Source: a virus. From it: a DNA stretch of 52,192 bases. The notes under the pieces were generated by a model, which ran no database searches, had not been told where the DNA came from, and saw only the letters and a program-made list of their open reading frames with translations. Position numbers and translations under genes: made by a program. The stretch is from positions 1-52,192 of IMG/VR virus record IMGVR_UViG_3300046167_000237, one strand, 5' to 3'. Below are positions 42,287 through 51,648 of the stretch, one piece after another; position 1 is the stretch's first letter; each line of letters starts with the position of its first letter.

Positions 42287-43480
42287 TTAGTTTTTGCGTG
42301 CTGACCAGTTTTTGATGTAGGCGTGGGTTTTGTCTTGCAGAAGCTCCAGACCACATTCGGTCAGGTACTCGTGCTTGACGCTGTCCGCGTCTACCGCTTG
42401 ACGGTTTTCCAATAGCTGGGTGTCGCGACCTTCGAGGTGACGATAAACCAGATATGGGAAGTCAACGATGATCATAGCGTTAGCCATGTTCGGGATTTGA
42501 CGGAACTGCGGGTGCAGGTGAACCATCAAGTCTCCAGCGAACGTGTTGTAACGTGTCAGGTTGACGCCGTAGGCACCTTCCATTGCGGTTGGTTGCCAGC
42601 GATCTTTGCCGTACTGCTGCAAGTGGTTTGCAACATTTTCGCCAACAAAAGCGATCTTCTGCTTGGAGCCAAACTTGAAGACTGTGCTGATGAGCAGGCT
42701 GTCAAAGCCTTCTTCAGTCATAGTCCCTGCGCCAGAACCACCGTAAGACGCGTAGTCTGTGGTGATGTCAACGACGTTGCTCAAGCTGTTCAGCAAGCCG
42801 CCAGTGTAGCGAGTTGGCTGTGCAGTTGAACCGTTGGCTTCGTGCTTTTGACCGAAGAACATTGCACGCTCGATGTCAGACATGTGGAGCTTCAGTGCTT
42901 TGGTCATCGCTTCGTCCAGCTTGTCGCCAGTCCGTAGGTATGTGCTTTGCATGGTGTTTGTTACCGCGAAAGCTGTACGGAAAATCTGGGTAAAGTTGGA
43001 TGATACTGTTGCATCAAAGCTGATAGCAGTCGGAGAGGTTCCACCCTCCTGTGCGGCAAAGCCAGCGATGAACAGGTCAGCGTTATCAGCAATCTGGTGT
43101 GATGTGCCGCCAATGTTACGAGCCACAGTCAGCGTAGTTGCTGTTGTGTCCGCAGTGACGTGCATAACTTCGCCAGTTTCGCTGTTGACAACGATTGCGC
43201 CGTTGATGGCGAACTTGTTGTCGTCAGACGCGTCGATAGTAACAGACGTAGTAGACGTTGAGGCTACTGCACCGTTTACTTTCAGTTTGCGCTCCGGCAG
43301 TTCGTCGCGGAAGTTTTTGTATTCCGGGTCGTCTGTCGGCTCTGATGAACCCATTGCAAGCATCGCGTTTAGCGGTGCGTTACCATTTGGTTCGAGAAGC
43401 GTGAATAGCTCACGATAGTTTTTTGGGCGGAAGTCGGAGGTAAACTCACCTGTTCCGCGCAGTCCTTGGATAGCAGCCAT
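42287..43480 (-). CDS. Major capsid protein, SU10/DUF5309 type
   Basis: 397 residues with a strong family pattern: FTSDFRPKNYRELFTLLEPN, NAPLNAMLAMGSSEPTDDPE and YKNFRDELPERK at the N-arm; QIFRTAFAVTNTMQSTYLRT and MSDIERAMFFGQK in the spine region; ERFD-like GFDSLLISTVFKFGSKQKIA and MVHLHPQFRQIPN towards the end. This is the HK97-fold capsid of SU10-like podoviruses. It has its own terminator and follows a separate scaffold gene, the usual order in this group. A GGAGG ribosome site precedes the ATG. Confidence 0.85.
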   Translation of the reverse strand: MAAIQGLRGTGEFTSDFRPKNYRELFTLLEPNGNAPLNAMLAMGSSEPTDDPEYKNFRDELPERKLKVNGAVASTSTTSVTIDASDDNKFAINGAIVVNSETGEVMHVTADTTATTLTVARNIGGTSHQIADNADLFIAGFAAQEGGTSPTAISFDATVSSNFTQIFRTAFAVTNTMQSTYLRTGDKLDEAMTKALKLHMSDIERAMFFGQKHEANGSTAQPTRYTGGLLNSLSNVVDITTDYASYGGSGAGTMTEEGFDSLLISTVFKFGSKQKIAFVGENVANHLQQYGKDRWQPTAMEGAYGVNLTRYNTFAGDLMVHLHPQFRQIPNMANAMIIVDFPYLVYRHLEGRDTQLLENRQAVDADSVKHEYLTECGLELLQDKTHAYIKNWSARKN

Positions 43481-43632
43481 GATTGGCCTCCATTATTAAA
43501 GTTGCGGTTCAGCGAGCTACGCGGGAAAATCCATCGCATTGCCCTTAGTTTTTTAGCTGGCTGGGCCGAAGCGCAGCCGTCATTGCTAGGTGTAGTATAG
43601 GACGTACAAACTAGGTTATCGTCCCTATTCAT

Positions 43633-43663
43633 AAAAAAACGCCACGGGGATTAGCCGTGGCGT
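43633..43663 (-). terminator. Terminator between scaffold and capsid genes
   Basis: An 8-bp stem CGCCACGG with CCGTGGCG around a seven-base loop, followed on the minus strand by seven T residues. It lies 26 bases after the scaffold stop. The rest of the 208-base gap to the capsid gene contains a GGGACGA motif and possibly a promoter (TATACT), but no convincing -35. Confidence 0.85.
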
Positions 43664-43688
43664 AGTTAAGGGAGGAGGTAATGTCGAG

Positions 43689-44738
43689 TTAGACCATGCC
43701 CTTCTTCTGCATGGCCATAGCCGCGAGCTTGTCAAAGGTGTTTCCGCCTTCAGAAGCCCCCGCTTCTGCGCCTGACGACGCGGAAGGTGTTGAACCCATT
43801 GAGCCAGTGTAGGCTTGACGACGCTGTGCGATTGCACGCATGCGCTCCATCTCAGGGCTATCCATGTTGTTCTTAAAGTCTGTCATCACCTTGATGGTGA
43901 GTTGAGGATCGACAAAGTCTTCCATCGTAAAGCCGCGCTCTGCCGCAAAAACCATGAAGTCGTTGGCCTTGTCGTCTGGCAGACCCAGTGCGGTCTGTAC
44001 TTTGTCGATGTTGTTCGAAATTGATTGGCGCATCGCATTGATCTGCTGGCTTTGTGCGCCCTGCATTCCCTGCTTTGCTGCGTCTGCAACGCCAGATGAC
44101 TGAGCCAAGACGGCTTGAAGCATCTGTTGCGTCTGTGCAAGTTGCTGTTGCATCTGTGCCATGCCCTGACCCTGCGAAGCCATCATATCTTTATAGCCGG
44201 GGGGGAGGGATGCCGCGTTATCTTCTTCCCACTTTGACATTATGGCGTCCATGTCGCCACCCTTGAGAGCCGCAGTCTTGGAGTAGTCTCCAGACTTCTC
44301 GCCGTCTGTGTTGCCCATAACAGGGTTCGGTTCGCCAGCTTTCTGTAAGTTGACTAGCGTTTCTGCGACCTGCTTGCTGGTCATGTTGGGATTGGCACGC
44401 ATGTACTGCTCAACCACGTCCATGACGGGTTTGTACTGTGCGTTCTTGTAGTTCATCGCGCTGTAACGCTCGAACGTAGATTTGATTTGTTGAGGTGTTA
44501 GTTTGCGATTATTGCCGTCGCCGAAGTCTACCTCATAAATAATTGCTTCAGCGGAAATTTTATCGCCTTCAGTGTCGGGAGAGCCTTTCTCAGCCGCTTG
44601 GCCTTCTGCGCTATCCTTCTTCTCTGGTTTCGGTGCGTCAGGGGCAGGTTGCGCCTGTTGCGGTTCTACGCCCATGTTTCTGGAGGCGATGCCATCTACC
44701 ATCGCGGCCATTGCTTGGGGGTCTTGGGGGTTTGCCAT
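43689..44738 (-). CDS. Scaffolding-type protein, 349 aa
   Basis: Acidic, Ala/Gln/Met-rich and mostly helical, without visible enzymatic motifs. The start is a Pro/Ala/Glu-rich region (QPAPDAPKPEKKDSAEGQAA), followed by helical segments such as KLTPQQIKSTFERYSAMNYK and QQQLAQTQQMLQAVLAQ. The C-terminus is Lys/Ala/Met. Location immediately upstream of the capsid gene plus composition are typical for capsid scaffolds. There is no HK97-protease motif. Confidence 0.7.
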   Translation of the reverse strand: MANPQDPQAMAAMVDGIASRNMGVEPQQAQPAPDAPKPEKKDSAEGQAAEKGSPDTEGDKISAEAIIYEVDFGDGNNRKLTPQQIKSTFERYSAMNYKNAQYKPVMDVVEQYMRANPNMTSKQVAETLVNLQKAGEPNPVMGNTDGEKSGDYSKTAALKGGDMDAIMSKWEEDNAASLPPGYKDMMASQGQGMAQMQQQLAQTQQMLQAVLAQSSGVADAAKQGMQGAQSQQINAMRQSISNNIDKVQTALGLPDDKANDFMVFAAERGFTMEDFVDPQLTIKVMTDFKNNMDSPEMERMRAIAQRRQAYTGSMGSTPSASSGAEAGASEGGNTFDKLAAMAMQKKGMV

Positions 44739-44786
44739 TTTATTCTCCTTGCCCAGCCGAAGCGGGGTATTGTTTCAGATGTTGTA

Positions 44787-45059
44787 TTATGAGCCAGTGA
44801 GGTTGTTGCTGTCGTCCACAGAGTGAAGGGCTACGTCACCCTCTAGTTTCTGTCGCAGACGTACAGGCAATTCCAACATTTGCTTCGCGGCCCAGATCGA
44901 GCCACGACGAAAGTTTATCTCTTCGAGTTCCATTGACGGGGTCTCTGCAATAGACATTGCAGACGCCAAGATTTCCTCGTGCATGATTTCTAGGACGATT
45001 GTCCAACCCTTGGAATTTAACAGGTTGTCGACCGCCTTTAACTTGGCGGTTGGCGTCAT
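44787..45059 (-). CDS. Hypothetical protein, 90 aa
   Basis: Helical: MTPTAKLKAVDNLLNSKGWT, IVLEIMHEEILASAMSIAET and GSIWAAKQMLELPVRLRQKL. It resembles small podovirus proteins located between portal-side and scaffold genes, but no family is certain. A small GGC-aaaaaa-GCC element lies just upstream; no clear ribosome site. Confidence 0.55.
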   Translation of the reverse strand: MTPTAKLKAVDNLLNSKGWTIVLEIMHEEILASAMSIAETPSMELEEINFRRGSIWAAKQMLELPVRLRQKLEGDVALHSVDDSNNLTGS

Positions 45060-45080
45060 GTGCGTTTGGCTTTTTTGCCT

Positions 45081-45197
45081 TTACGAACGACCTGCCTTGC
45101 CAGCCATGACTGCGCCATGACCCTTCTTGTTGGCAGGTGTGTGTACTGCCGAGCCTTTCGGGTAATACTTGTCTGCGTTACCGTTGTTCATGCCCAT
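45081..45197 (-). CDS. 38-residue Gly/Lys-rich peptide
   Basis: Begins MGMNNGNADKYYPKGSAVHT and continues PANKKGHGAVMAGKAGRS. It has a strong GAGGAG ribosome site and lies in an otherwise empty 194-base gap. The basic, flexible sequence suggests a nucleic-acid or capsid-associated peptide. Function unknown. Confidence 0.6.
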   Translation of the reverse strand: MGMNNGNADKYYPKGSAVHTPANKKGHGAVMAGKAGRS

Positions 45198-45253
45198 GTC
45201 ATTCTCCTCTTATGATAGGAGTATGATAGAAGATACAGACGCACTGTTCGTCC

Positions 45254-45502
45254 CTATCTCGAATAATTTTCTATTAGTCTGTCGATCTTTGCGTCGAGCG
45301 CGTCGAGCCTGTCCATGACCCGGTTGATGTCACTGTTGACTTCGGCCTTGGTGATGTACTCTTTCGCCATCTCTTCGCGCGTTCGATTGATCAGGATTTG
45401 CAGACGCTTCTGCTCCTCGACATAGTTACGGAGCGTCCAACCGCCAAAGCCAATCATGGCGGTTAGTGCGCCGCTCCATAGTATGTCGAACTGCATATCC
45501 AT
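45254..45502 (-). CDS. Small membrane protein with coiled coil, 82 aa
   Basis: One N-terminal membrane helix (LWSGALTAMIGFGGWTLRNY) and a C-terminal coiled coil (YITKAEVNSDINRVMDRLDA, LDAKIDRLIENYSR). This layout resembles the protein at 21449 and phage holin- or Rz-like proteins. Its stop is followed at once by GGGACGA. The start overlaps the upstream gene's stop by one base. Confidence 0.6.
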   Translation of the reverse strand: MDMQFDILWSGALTAMIGFGGWTLRNYVEEQKRLQILINRTREEMAKEYITKAEVNSDINRVMDRLDALDAKIDRLIENYSR

Positions 45503-45774
45503 TATTCTGGCGTTGCTTCGGCAGTCTGTGCCGCTACATGAGCCGCATATGCGTCTTTGACCGCTTGGGTGAATACGGGTGTGCAGATTGCTGCTACATC
45601 ATCGGCTTCGTCTGCTAGAACTGCGTCTGGCATAACTACATGACGGTGAAACGAACGGCTGATCTCTTCACCATCCCGCTTGATGATGTTCGCTCTACGA
45701 ACTTGTACGACAGGAAAAGTGCCATTGTGAACGACCTCGATTTTGTCGTTTAGTGTTTCTTCTGTTAGTGCCAT
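45502..45774 (-). CDS. Hypothetical protein, 90 aa
   Basis: Mixed sequence: NDKIEVVHNGTFPVVQVRRA, NIIKRDGEEISRSFHRHVVM and an Ala-rich acidic end. Such small proteins are often found next to fibre genes in marine phages, and the KRDG-SFHRHV pattern recurs there by memory, but no function is known. A GGAG-type ribosome site is present (AGGAGATAA). Confidence 0.6.
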   Translation of the reverse strand: MALTEETLNDKIEVVHNGTFPVVQVRRANIIKRDGEEISRSFHRHVVMPDAVLADEADDVAAICTPVFTQAVKDAYAAHVAAQTAEATPE

Positions 45775-45828
45775 CGTTTATCTCCTGTGATGGTTGGACT
45801 GTCCGACCCAAAGCTATGCAGTGGGTTA

Positions 45829-47287
45829 TTAAGAAATAAAATATGAAATATAACCAAAACACTCACTGTTATCTTTCCATAACGCTGTTGCTTGTGCCTC
45901 AGCGTAATTGCCGGATGCCGTCGATTTATAGTCTAAGGTTAATAACGGTGAGCCATACATTCCTCTTGGCCTCCAATCAACGGCAGATACATTGACATTA
46001 CTTAATGCAACCTTTCCCGTAATATTCGTTGCGCTAGAGTTAAATGGAAACCCAAATATTCTAGCGGTACTGCCACCAACAGTTCCTTTTGATGTTGTAA
46101 GAATACGAAAGTTACACATAACCTGATTACCAATTTTTACATACGTTCCATCTTGCACTGCATAAACTGCTCCCGAGTTAGACCCGCCTTGATTAGAGCC
46201 AAATGTAGGCGTCCAAGTTCCCTCTTCATAGTCATCCAGCTTATTAGCCGACCCAGTGCCGCCAAGGTATACACCGCCAGACAGCCAGAGGTCACGCCAT
46301 TGGTATGTAGGTGAGCCAAGGTCTTTACCTGAACCTGTTGGTGTAACTTCGTCGGTTGCAAACCTAATAGAGTTGTTTTCGATGCGCATGCGTTCTGTGT
46401 TAGATGTCCCCAATGCTAATATACCTGTTGATGGGCTTATTAACGAAACACCAGATGTTAAATTGATTGAAAGATCGGCAGAAGTTGTATTCGTAAATGA
46501 TGCGATTGAACCACCCGCCGAGTCCGAAACTTGAAACTTATTGCTTGGATTTGTAACCCCAATCCCAACATTGCCTGAGCTATTTATGATCATGCGGTAT
46601 GCGTTATTGTTTCTGTCGTATACCATAAATGCGCCAGCACCAGCACCAGAGTTATCGTCTGCGCCAATGGAAAAATCACTGCTTGCGTCATTGTCCGTAA
46701 ATCTTGCAAAAGCATTACCTGCTGTACCTGTTATTTGCAAAATGTCGCCGTTATCAACAACTTCAAGTTTTCGGCTTGGCGAAGTCGTCCCAATCCCAAA
46801 ATTGCTGCCTACAAATCGTGCAGCCTCAGAACCAGAGGTTCCGAAAATCAAATAATTGCCTGTGCTTGTTCCTTTCACAAGCGAACCCGTGCTTGTGCCA
46901 CCGAGGAACAAGGTGCTTGGGTTTGACTGCAAAATCAACTGCCCATATTCATCAAGGCGCATATGCTCTGTATTATCAACTTCAAATCGGATATTACTTG
47001 AACTTGTTGTGTTGCCTTCATCTGCCCTCAAGAATAAAGTTCCGTTTGAGTCCGATGAAATTTCGGAATAGCTTCCAGTTCCTCTTTGTATTCTAAAAAC
47101 TGGGTCGGCGGCAGAACTCAAGTGGAGGCTAGTTGCTGGCGAACTCGCCCCAATCCCAGTTGCGCCATAGACGTAGTTGCCCGTCTCCGATCCAGCTGAA
47201 CAGGCGTGATCACGTCGTCGGCAAGTTCCGTGGTGCCAATGACACCATCTGAAATCATGTCCTGCGAGGTGTACGGGCTTTTGTCAT
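45829..47287 (-). CDS. Tail fibre, frame broken near its start
   Basis: The best long frame covers 47121-45829 (430 residues), but the protein clearly begins further upstream. An ATG at 47287 (GGAG ribosome site) opens a frame that stops at once; other frames carry DMISDGVIGTTELADDVITP and TGNYVYGATGIGASSPATSL. At least two base shifts, near 47270 and 47205, separate them. The rest is a typical fibre of beta repeats (SNIRFEVDNTEHMRLDEYGQ, GSEAARFVGSNFGIGTTSPS) with a sandwich-like C-terminal domain. Receptor binding is expected. Confidence 0.65.
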
Positions 47288-47291
47288 ATCT

Positions 47292-47630
47292 TTACTCCGG
47301 CTTCGTCGGCCAGACGACATCGTCTAGGCTGGTGTATGTGTCAGTGATGTCACGAAGGGCTTGGCGGTATGCTGTTTGTTCAGCGGTCATGGTGAGGTCT
47401 GAGGTCGCCCACCAATCTGTTTCTGCTAGGAGTGCATTGCGTTTTAAGCGCAAGCGAAGAAGTTCCTCTTCGGCTGTTGGTACAGGCGTTGGGTCTGTGA
47501 ATGCTGAACCATCATAAGTGAAATCAACTTGAACAGTGTCATCACAGTCTACCCATATGAGGTCTTCGTGTACTTCAAACTCTGTCTCTTCGATTTGTAC
47601 AACTCGGTTATTTGATAATAGTGCTTTCAT
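47292..47630 (-). CDS. Phage tail-fibre assembly chaperone-like protein, 112 aa
   Basis: The C-terminal half RLRLKRNALLAETDWWATSD, followed by LTMTAEQTAYRQALRDITD, is the signature of the phage tail assembly chaperone family (PF16778-like). The N-terminal half is beta-rich (FEVHEDLIWVDCDDTVQVDF). These chaperones help fold or trimerise adjacent fibres, and here both neighbours are fibres. TAATG overlap with the upstream gene. Confidence 0.75.
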   Translation of the reverse strand: MKALLSNNRVVQIEETEFEVHEDLIWVDCDDTVQVDFTYDGSAFTDPTPVPTAEEELLRLRLKRNALLAETDWWATSDLTMTAEQTAYRQALRDITDTYTSLDDVVWPTKPE

Positions 47631-48343
47631 TATGCGTACTCCTCGACAATCACACAGCCTTGGTATCCGGGGCCAGAATTACCCCAACTGCCAGAAGTTC
47701 TGTAGAAAGCCCCGCCGCCACCTGCGCCATAAACATTGGGATTTGGTGCGTGTTGAGGGTTATTAGTACCCCCCATAATTTCCGGGCGCGCCGCCACCCC
47801 AAAAGGAAGCACCACCTTGGGAAAGCCCAGAAGCCCAAGTGTAGGTATTGCCAGTAAAGTTATCCCAACCGTTACTTCCATAACCACCGTTCAAGTTTAT
47901 ATCACCACCAGAGCCTGAGCCGCCATAGCCTCCTACAACTGGCCCTGCATTACCAAATATGCCACCCTCGCACCGCCTGTGGCAGAACAATATGAGCCAA
48001 AGGATGATGTACCGCCAGCGGCTCCATTAGCCGCCGCCGACGCCGTATTGACAGCACCGCCGCCGCCTACTGTGCAGGACACTGTTGAAATAGCACGAAC
48101 ATCAATGAGCTTAATAGCTGTGCCGCCCGCACCACCGCCCGCACCAAAGTCTGCGTTTGCACCGCCACCACCACCCGAACCGCCACCACCTGTGACGTAA
48201 ACTCGTACTTTTGAAATGCCAGATGGTTTAGTCCAAGTACCCGTACCAAGTATAACTTGAACAGAAACAAGACCTACATTGTGCCAATCATCAATAGCAT
48301 TTGTGCCTAGTGTTACACCTGATGGCCCTAAAGAAACCGCCAT
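47630..48343 (-). CDS. Glycine-rich fibre-tip protein, frame broken twice
   Basis: Starts MAVSLGPSGVTLGTNAIDDW, then a long Gly-rich region (YVTGGGGSGGGGGANADFGA). The frame breaks near 47980, resuming with GGIFGNAGPVVGGYGGSGSG, and again at a CCCCCC run near 47775, where NPQHAPNPNVYGAGGGGAFY follows. The end, GNSGPGYQGCVIVEEYA, is the classic ending of phage Gly-rich domains in tail-tip adhesins. Joined, it is about 238 residues. Confidence 0.65.
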
Positions 48344-49771
48344 TATTTTGCCTCCAATTCTGCGACACGTTCTTTAATGCCTTAATCTTTTTATGTGCTT
48401 CCTGCAATGCCGCCACTAGGACAGGCGTGATGCGTCCGTAATCCATAGACATCATCTCTTCGCCATCAGGATCACCTGATACAGCCTCTGGAACGATCTC
48501 CTTGCATTTCCTGTGCGATAAAGCCGACGACTGCGTCTGCTTCTGGGATCAGCTTTCCACGTGTGCGTGACAGGCTTCATAGCCATCAGCTTGTCTGTGG
48601 CATCTGCAATAGGCTGAATGTTGTCTTCAAGCGGCGGTCTGAGGTGGTGTTGTAGGTTGTGCCAGAGGTGGTTACGTCGATGGAACCAACGTCCGTGTTG
48701 TTTTTTTGAAGCCTAATGCATTCACCATCGGTACCATGCCTCGCAGCAATAAGTGCGTGGGTGCTAGATGAACCAATCATTATGCCGCTTGTGCCATAAA
48801 TCTGCACACCAGTCCCATCAGTGTGCGGGTTTGGCGAGGCAGTGCCGGGAAACATAAATTGCCCGGTGCTAGTCACTCGCATCCGTGGATTACCATCTCC
48901 ATCAGACAGCACGATTTGATTGTCTGAGGCGCGGATGTCTAGGCCGCCTTGGTTGCCGTTGTAGCTACCAAGGATAGTGTTTTTTTGGCCTGATGTTATT
49001 AATTTACCAGCGTCTTTCCCAATGTAAGTATTGAAGCTTGAAGTTGAAATTTCACCAGCATCGTTGCCGATAAATGTATTAGATCGGCCTGAAACATTTG
49101 TGTACCCAGCCTGACACCCAACCGCTGTGTTGCTAGGCCGCGGTAGTAGAGTTTAACGCCTGTTTACCAACGCCGACATTGCCTGTGCCGTTTTCTATTT
49201 CAATAGTGCCAGAAAGGAAAAGATTATCCCATTGGATGCCAGTATTTCCTAAGTCTACACTAGCAACTGTTGGAGTCATTTGAAGGTTGCCTGTCCAATC
49301 ACTGTTGTATAGAGCAACAATGTTTTGGAGTTCAAGATAACGAGAGCCAGACGTTTTTATCTCAAGCTCATTAGTTGCAGTCCCAATACTCCCCACCGTT
49401 AAGCCGTCTTTGGCAAACTCAATAATATTACCGTCAGCAGTAAGTCTGTTTATGTAGGCAGGGGTGTTGTTGCTACGGGTTACAAATAAAGTGTTATCAG
49501 CCCTTAACTCTATGCCAGAAGTGCCAAATCCTGTGGCAAGCTTACCCACGAGCAAGTTACCGCTTTGATCCAGCAACATTCTCGTGGTGTTGTTCGTATC
49601 AAACCTTAGATTGCCAGTACCTGTTTCTTGGATATGGCTGTCGCCAGTGCCAGCGTCATGGAATATAGCTAAGTCTAAGCCAGTGCCGAAATACAAACCA
49701 CTATTGTCGGTGATTGTCGCAGAGCCAGTTAAGTAAAGACCAGTAAGCGTCAGCCGTGCTGCGTGGCTCAA
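48343..49771 (-). CDS. Tail fibre C-terminal part with S74 self-cleaving chaperone, frame heavily broken
   Basis: The first 210 residues are a fibre of repeated beta units (LYFGTGLDLAIFHDAGTGDS, NLRFDTNNTTRMLLDQSGNL). Past 49145 another frame carries VGCQAGYTN and IGNDAGEIS-type repeats. The Peptidase_S74 intramolecular chaperone starts at TTSDRRLK (near 48640), with the Ser and Lys of the self-cleavage dyad, and continues in other frames: IQPIADATDKLMAMKPVTHT, PEAVSGDPDGEEMMSMDYGR, ITPVLVAALQEAHKKIKAL. Four or more shifts fall within 250 bases here. The chaperone trimerises the fibre and cleaves itself off. Confidence 0.7.
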
Positions 49772-50443
49772 ACTGCTGGTTGGCGACGTTGTAAGCTAGG
49801 ATTTTGTGGTCTGCGTTGTTCGCCGTGGTAACGTCTGTCATGATCATTCATCGACTGGTTTGACAGCGTGAACGTGCCGTAAGCGATAATCTCGATAGCG
49901 TCGTTCAACGCCGCGCCAGAGGCTAAGACAACAGATGTGCCGCTGGTCGCAGTGTAATCCGCCGGAGCCAGCTTTACGCCGTTCATGTAAATATCTGCGT
50001 AGCCACCGTCGTATGCCAGAGTGTTGTTGTTGTCGTCTGCGCCAGTGAATGTAGTTTGGCCTGCGGTTGCTGTGTAATTGAAGCGGTCTGCCGTTCCGTT
50101 GACAGACGAACCCGCAGCCGTCCAACCAGATTGGGCATATACCTTCATCGTGTTGGTACTTGTGTCGAAGTAAAGGTCGCCAACGATCGAGAGCCGAACC
50201 GTCTGGGTCTTGCGTCGGTGCAGACGACTGTGCGCCAAGGTATGTGTTGTTGAATGCTGTTACGTTGGTTGCGGCGGTCGTGACGTCTGCTGCAATTCCT
50301 GCGACGGTCGTTACATTTGATGAGATGCCTGCAACCGTTGTGACGTTAGATGATATGCCAGCGACAGTTGTAATGTTCGCGTTGTTCGTGGCGGCTGTCG
50401 TTACGTCTGCGCTTATGCCTGCCACAGGTTGTGACGTTCGCAC
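49768..50443 (-). CDS. Tail fibre middle part, frame broken at about 50440, 50190 and 49850
   Basis: One frame (from 50443) carries ten-residue repeats (VAGISSNVTTVAGI) to FNNTYLGAQSSAPTQDPDGS; the next (after about 50190) carries VGDLYFDTSTNTMKVYAQSG, GADDNNNTLAYDGGYADIYM and AALNDAIEIIAYGTFTLSNQ. This is the widely shared GDLYFDT...MKVY fibre domain. The third junction near 49850 leads to the frame of the C-terminal part. Read together, these fragments are one protein with their neighbours on both sides. Confidence 0.6.
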
Positions 50444-50990
50444 TTATGCCAGCCAACTGTGTTGACGTTTGCTATGTTGGTGGCCGTTGTATTTACGTTC
50501 GCTATGTTTGTAGCGACTGTGTTTACGTTGGCTATTGATCCGCCAACAAGGTCTACGTTTGTAATTGAATTAGCGACCGTGTCAATTTCTGAAGTGGCTT
50601 CATTAAGGTCGTCTGCGGCAGTTATGACTGCGGCGATGTCGTTCGCTACCGTCTGCAAGTTGTTGTTGTCGATCTCGTCTGCAACAGTCTGCAAGTCTGC
50701 CACGTTGGTAGCGACGGTAGATACGTCTGTGTTGTTGTTTGCGACTGTAGTGACGTTGGATGCTATGCCAGCTACCGTTGTAACATTGGCGGAAATGCCA
50801 GCAACTGTTGTTACATTCGATGCGATGCCTGCAACAGTGGTTGTATTTGCTGAGATACCTGCAACTGTTGTGACATTACTGTCTATGTTTGCGACAGATG
50901 TTACGTCTGCTGATATGCCAGCGACAGTGTTTACGTTCGATATGTTTGTTGCTGTTGTGTTTACGTTGGCGATTGCCGCCGCAACAGTGT
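50260..50990 (-). repeat. 30-base tandem repeats encoding NVTTVAGISA
   Basis: The DNA repeats with a period near 30 bases, encoding NVTTVAGISA or NVTTVAGIAS and variants. Copies differ at several positions, so the array is old or under selection. It crosses a frame break near 50440. Confidence 0.8.
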
Positions 50991-51648
50991 TGATATTGGC
51001 TATGCCAGATGAAACTGTAGTGACTGCTGTACTTGTCGCCCAATATTTGGCTGAATATTCTCCAGTGTTGCCGACTGTGCTGGATGTTTTGATTGCCCAG
51101 TCTTTCGCGGAACCTGTTGTGGTGTCGATACCCGTACCGCCAACTGCGTAGGCTTTAGATGAATAGTCTGTGCTTACGACTTGGCCATTTGTTTTAGATG
51201 CCCAGTCCCTTGCTTCGGATACGTCTACGAGCTTTTCTGTGTTGGCAGATGCGATAACCGCCGCTTCGTCTGCGAATGTTGTGCCGGATGAGAGGCCATG
51301 GACGATGTAAACATCCTTGTTTGTAAGGGTTAGGAGGTCGAAGTTGTTGTAGGTAGTGGACGCATTGAAAGTGCCAGTGATGTCAAAGAACGTGGTAATG
51401 TCCGTCCAGCCAGTGTTGCTGTTGGCAAAGTTGCCTGCGCGGAACTGGATTTTGTCTGCGGTCGCGTCGAAGCGGAACTCAAAGTTAGCGGCGCGGAATA
51501 CACCGTTGCTGTCAAAGAGATCATCCATCAAATCGGGGAGCGTGCGGCTACCCTTCTCTGAGTTCTCCATATACGTGTCAAGAATGTGGTCGCCTGTCGT
51601 TGCGCTCCGAAACCTTAACTGTTCACCTGTAGGACGCGTAATACCCAT
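50413..51648 (-). CDS. Tail fibre N-terminal part, with ten-residue repeats
   Basis: Starts MGITRPTGEQLRFRSATTGD. The N-terminal domain includes GVFRAANFEFRFDATADKIQ and FDLLTLTNKDVYIVHGLSSG, then EARDWASKTNGQ, SSKAYAVGG and AKDWAIKTSSTVGNTGEYSA, repeated patterns typical of phage fibres of marine hosts. From about residue 200 a ten-residue repeat of the NVTTVAGISA type dominates, interleaved with NVNTVA and NNTDVSTVA variants. The N-terminal part attaches to the tail. The frame is lost near 50440, where the next frame takes up the same repeat. Confidence 0.7.
   Translation of the reverse strand: MGITRPTGEQLRFRSATTGDHILDTYMENSEKGSRTLPDLMDDLFDSNGVFRAANFEFRFDATADKIQFRAGNFANSNTGWTDITTFFDITGTFNASTTYNNFDLLTLTNKDVYIVHGLSSGTTFADEAAVIASANTEKLVDVSEARDWASKTNGQVVSTDYSSKAYAVGGTGIDTTTGSAKDWAIKTSSTVGNTGEYSAKYWATSTAVTTVSSGIANINTVAAAIANVNTTATNISNVNTVAGISADVTSVANIDSNVTTVAGISANTTTVAGIASNVTTVAGISANVTTVAGIASNVTTVANNNTDVSTVATNVADLQTVADEIDNNNLQTVANDIAAVITAADDLNEATSEIDTVANSITNVDLVGGSIANVNTVATNIANVNTTATNIANVNTVGWHKCERHNLWQA

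Noticed and set aside
43600-45260. T7-type phage RNA polymerase promoters (ATAGGGACGA)
   Set aside because: The sequences upstream of the GGGACGA copies share no 17-base promoter core, and no phage RNA polymerase is in the window.
47200-51648. Diversity-generating retroelement acting on the fibres
   Set aside because: No reverse transcriptase and no template/variable repeat pair with adenine-directed changes is visible; the anomalies are single-base shifts.
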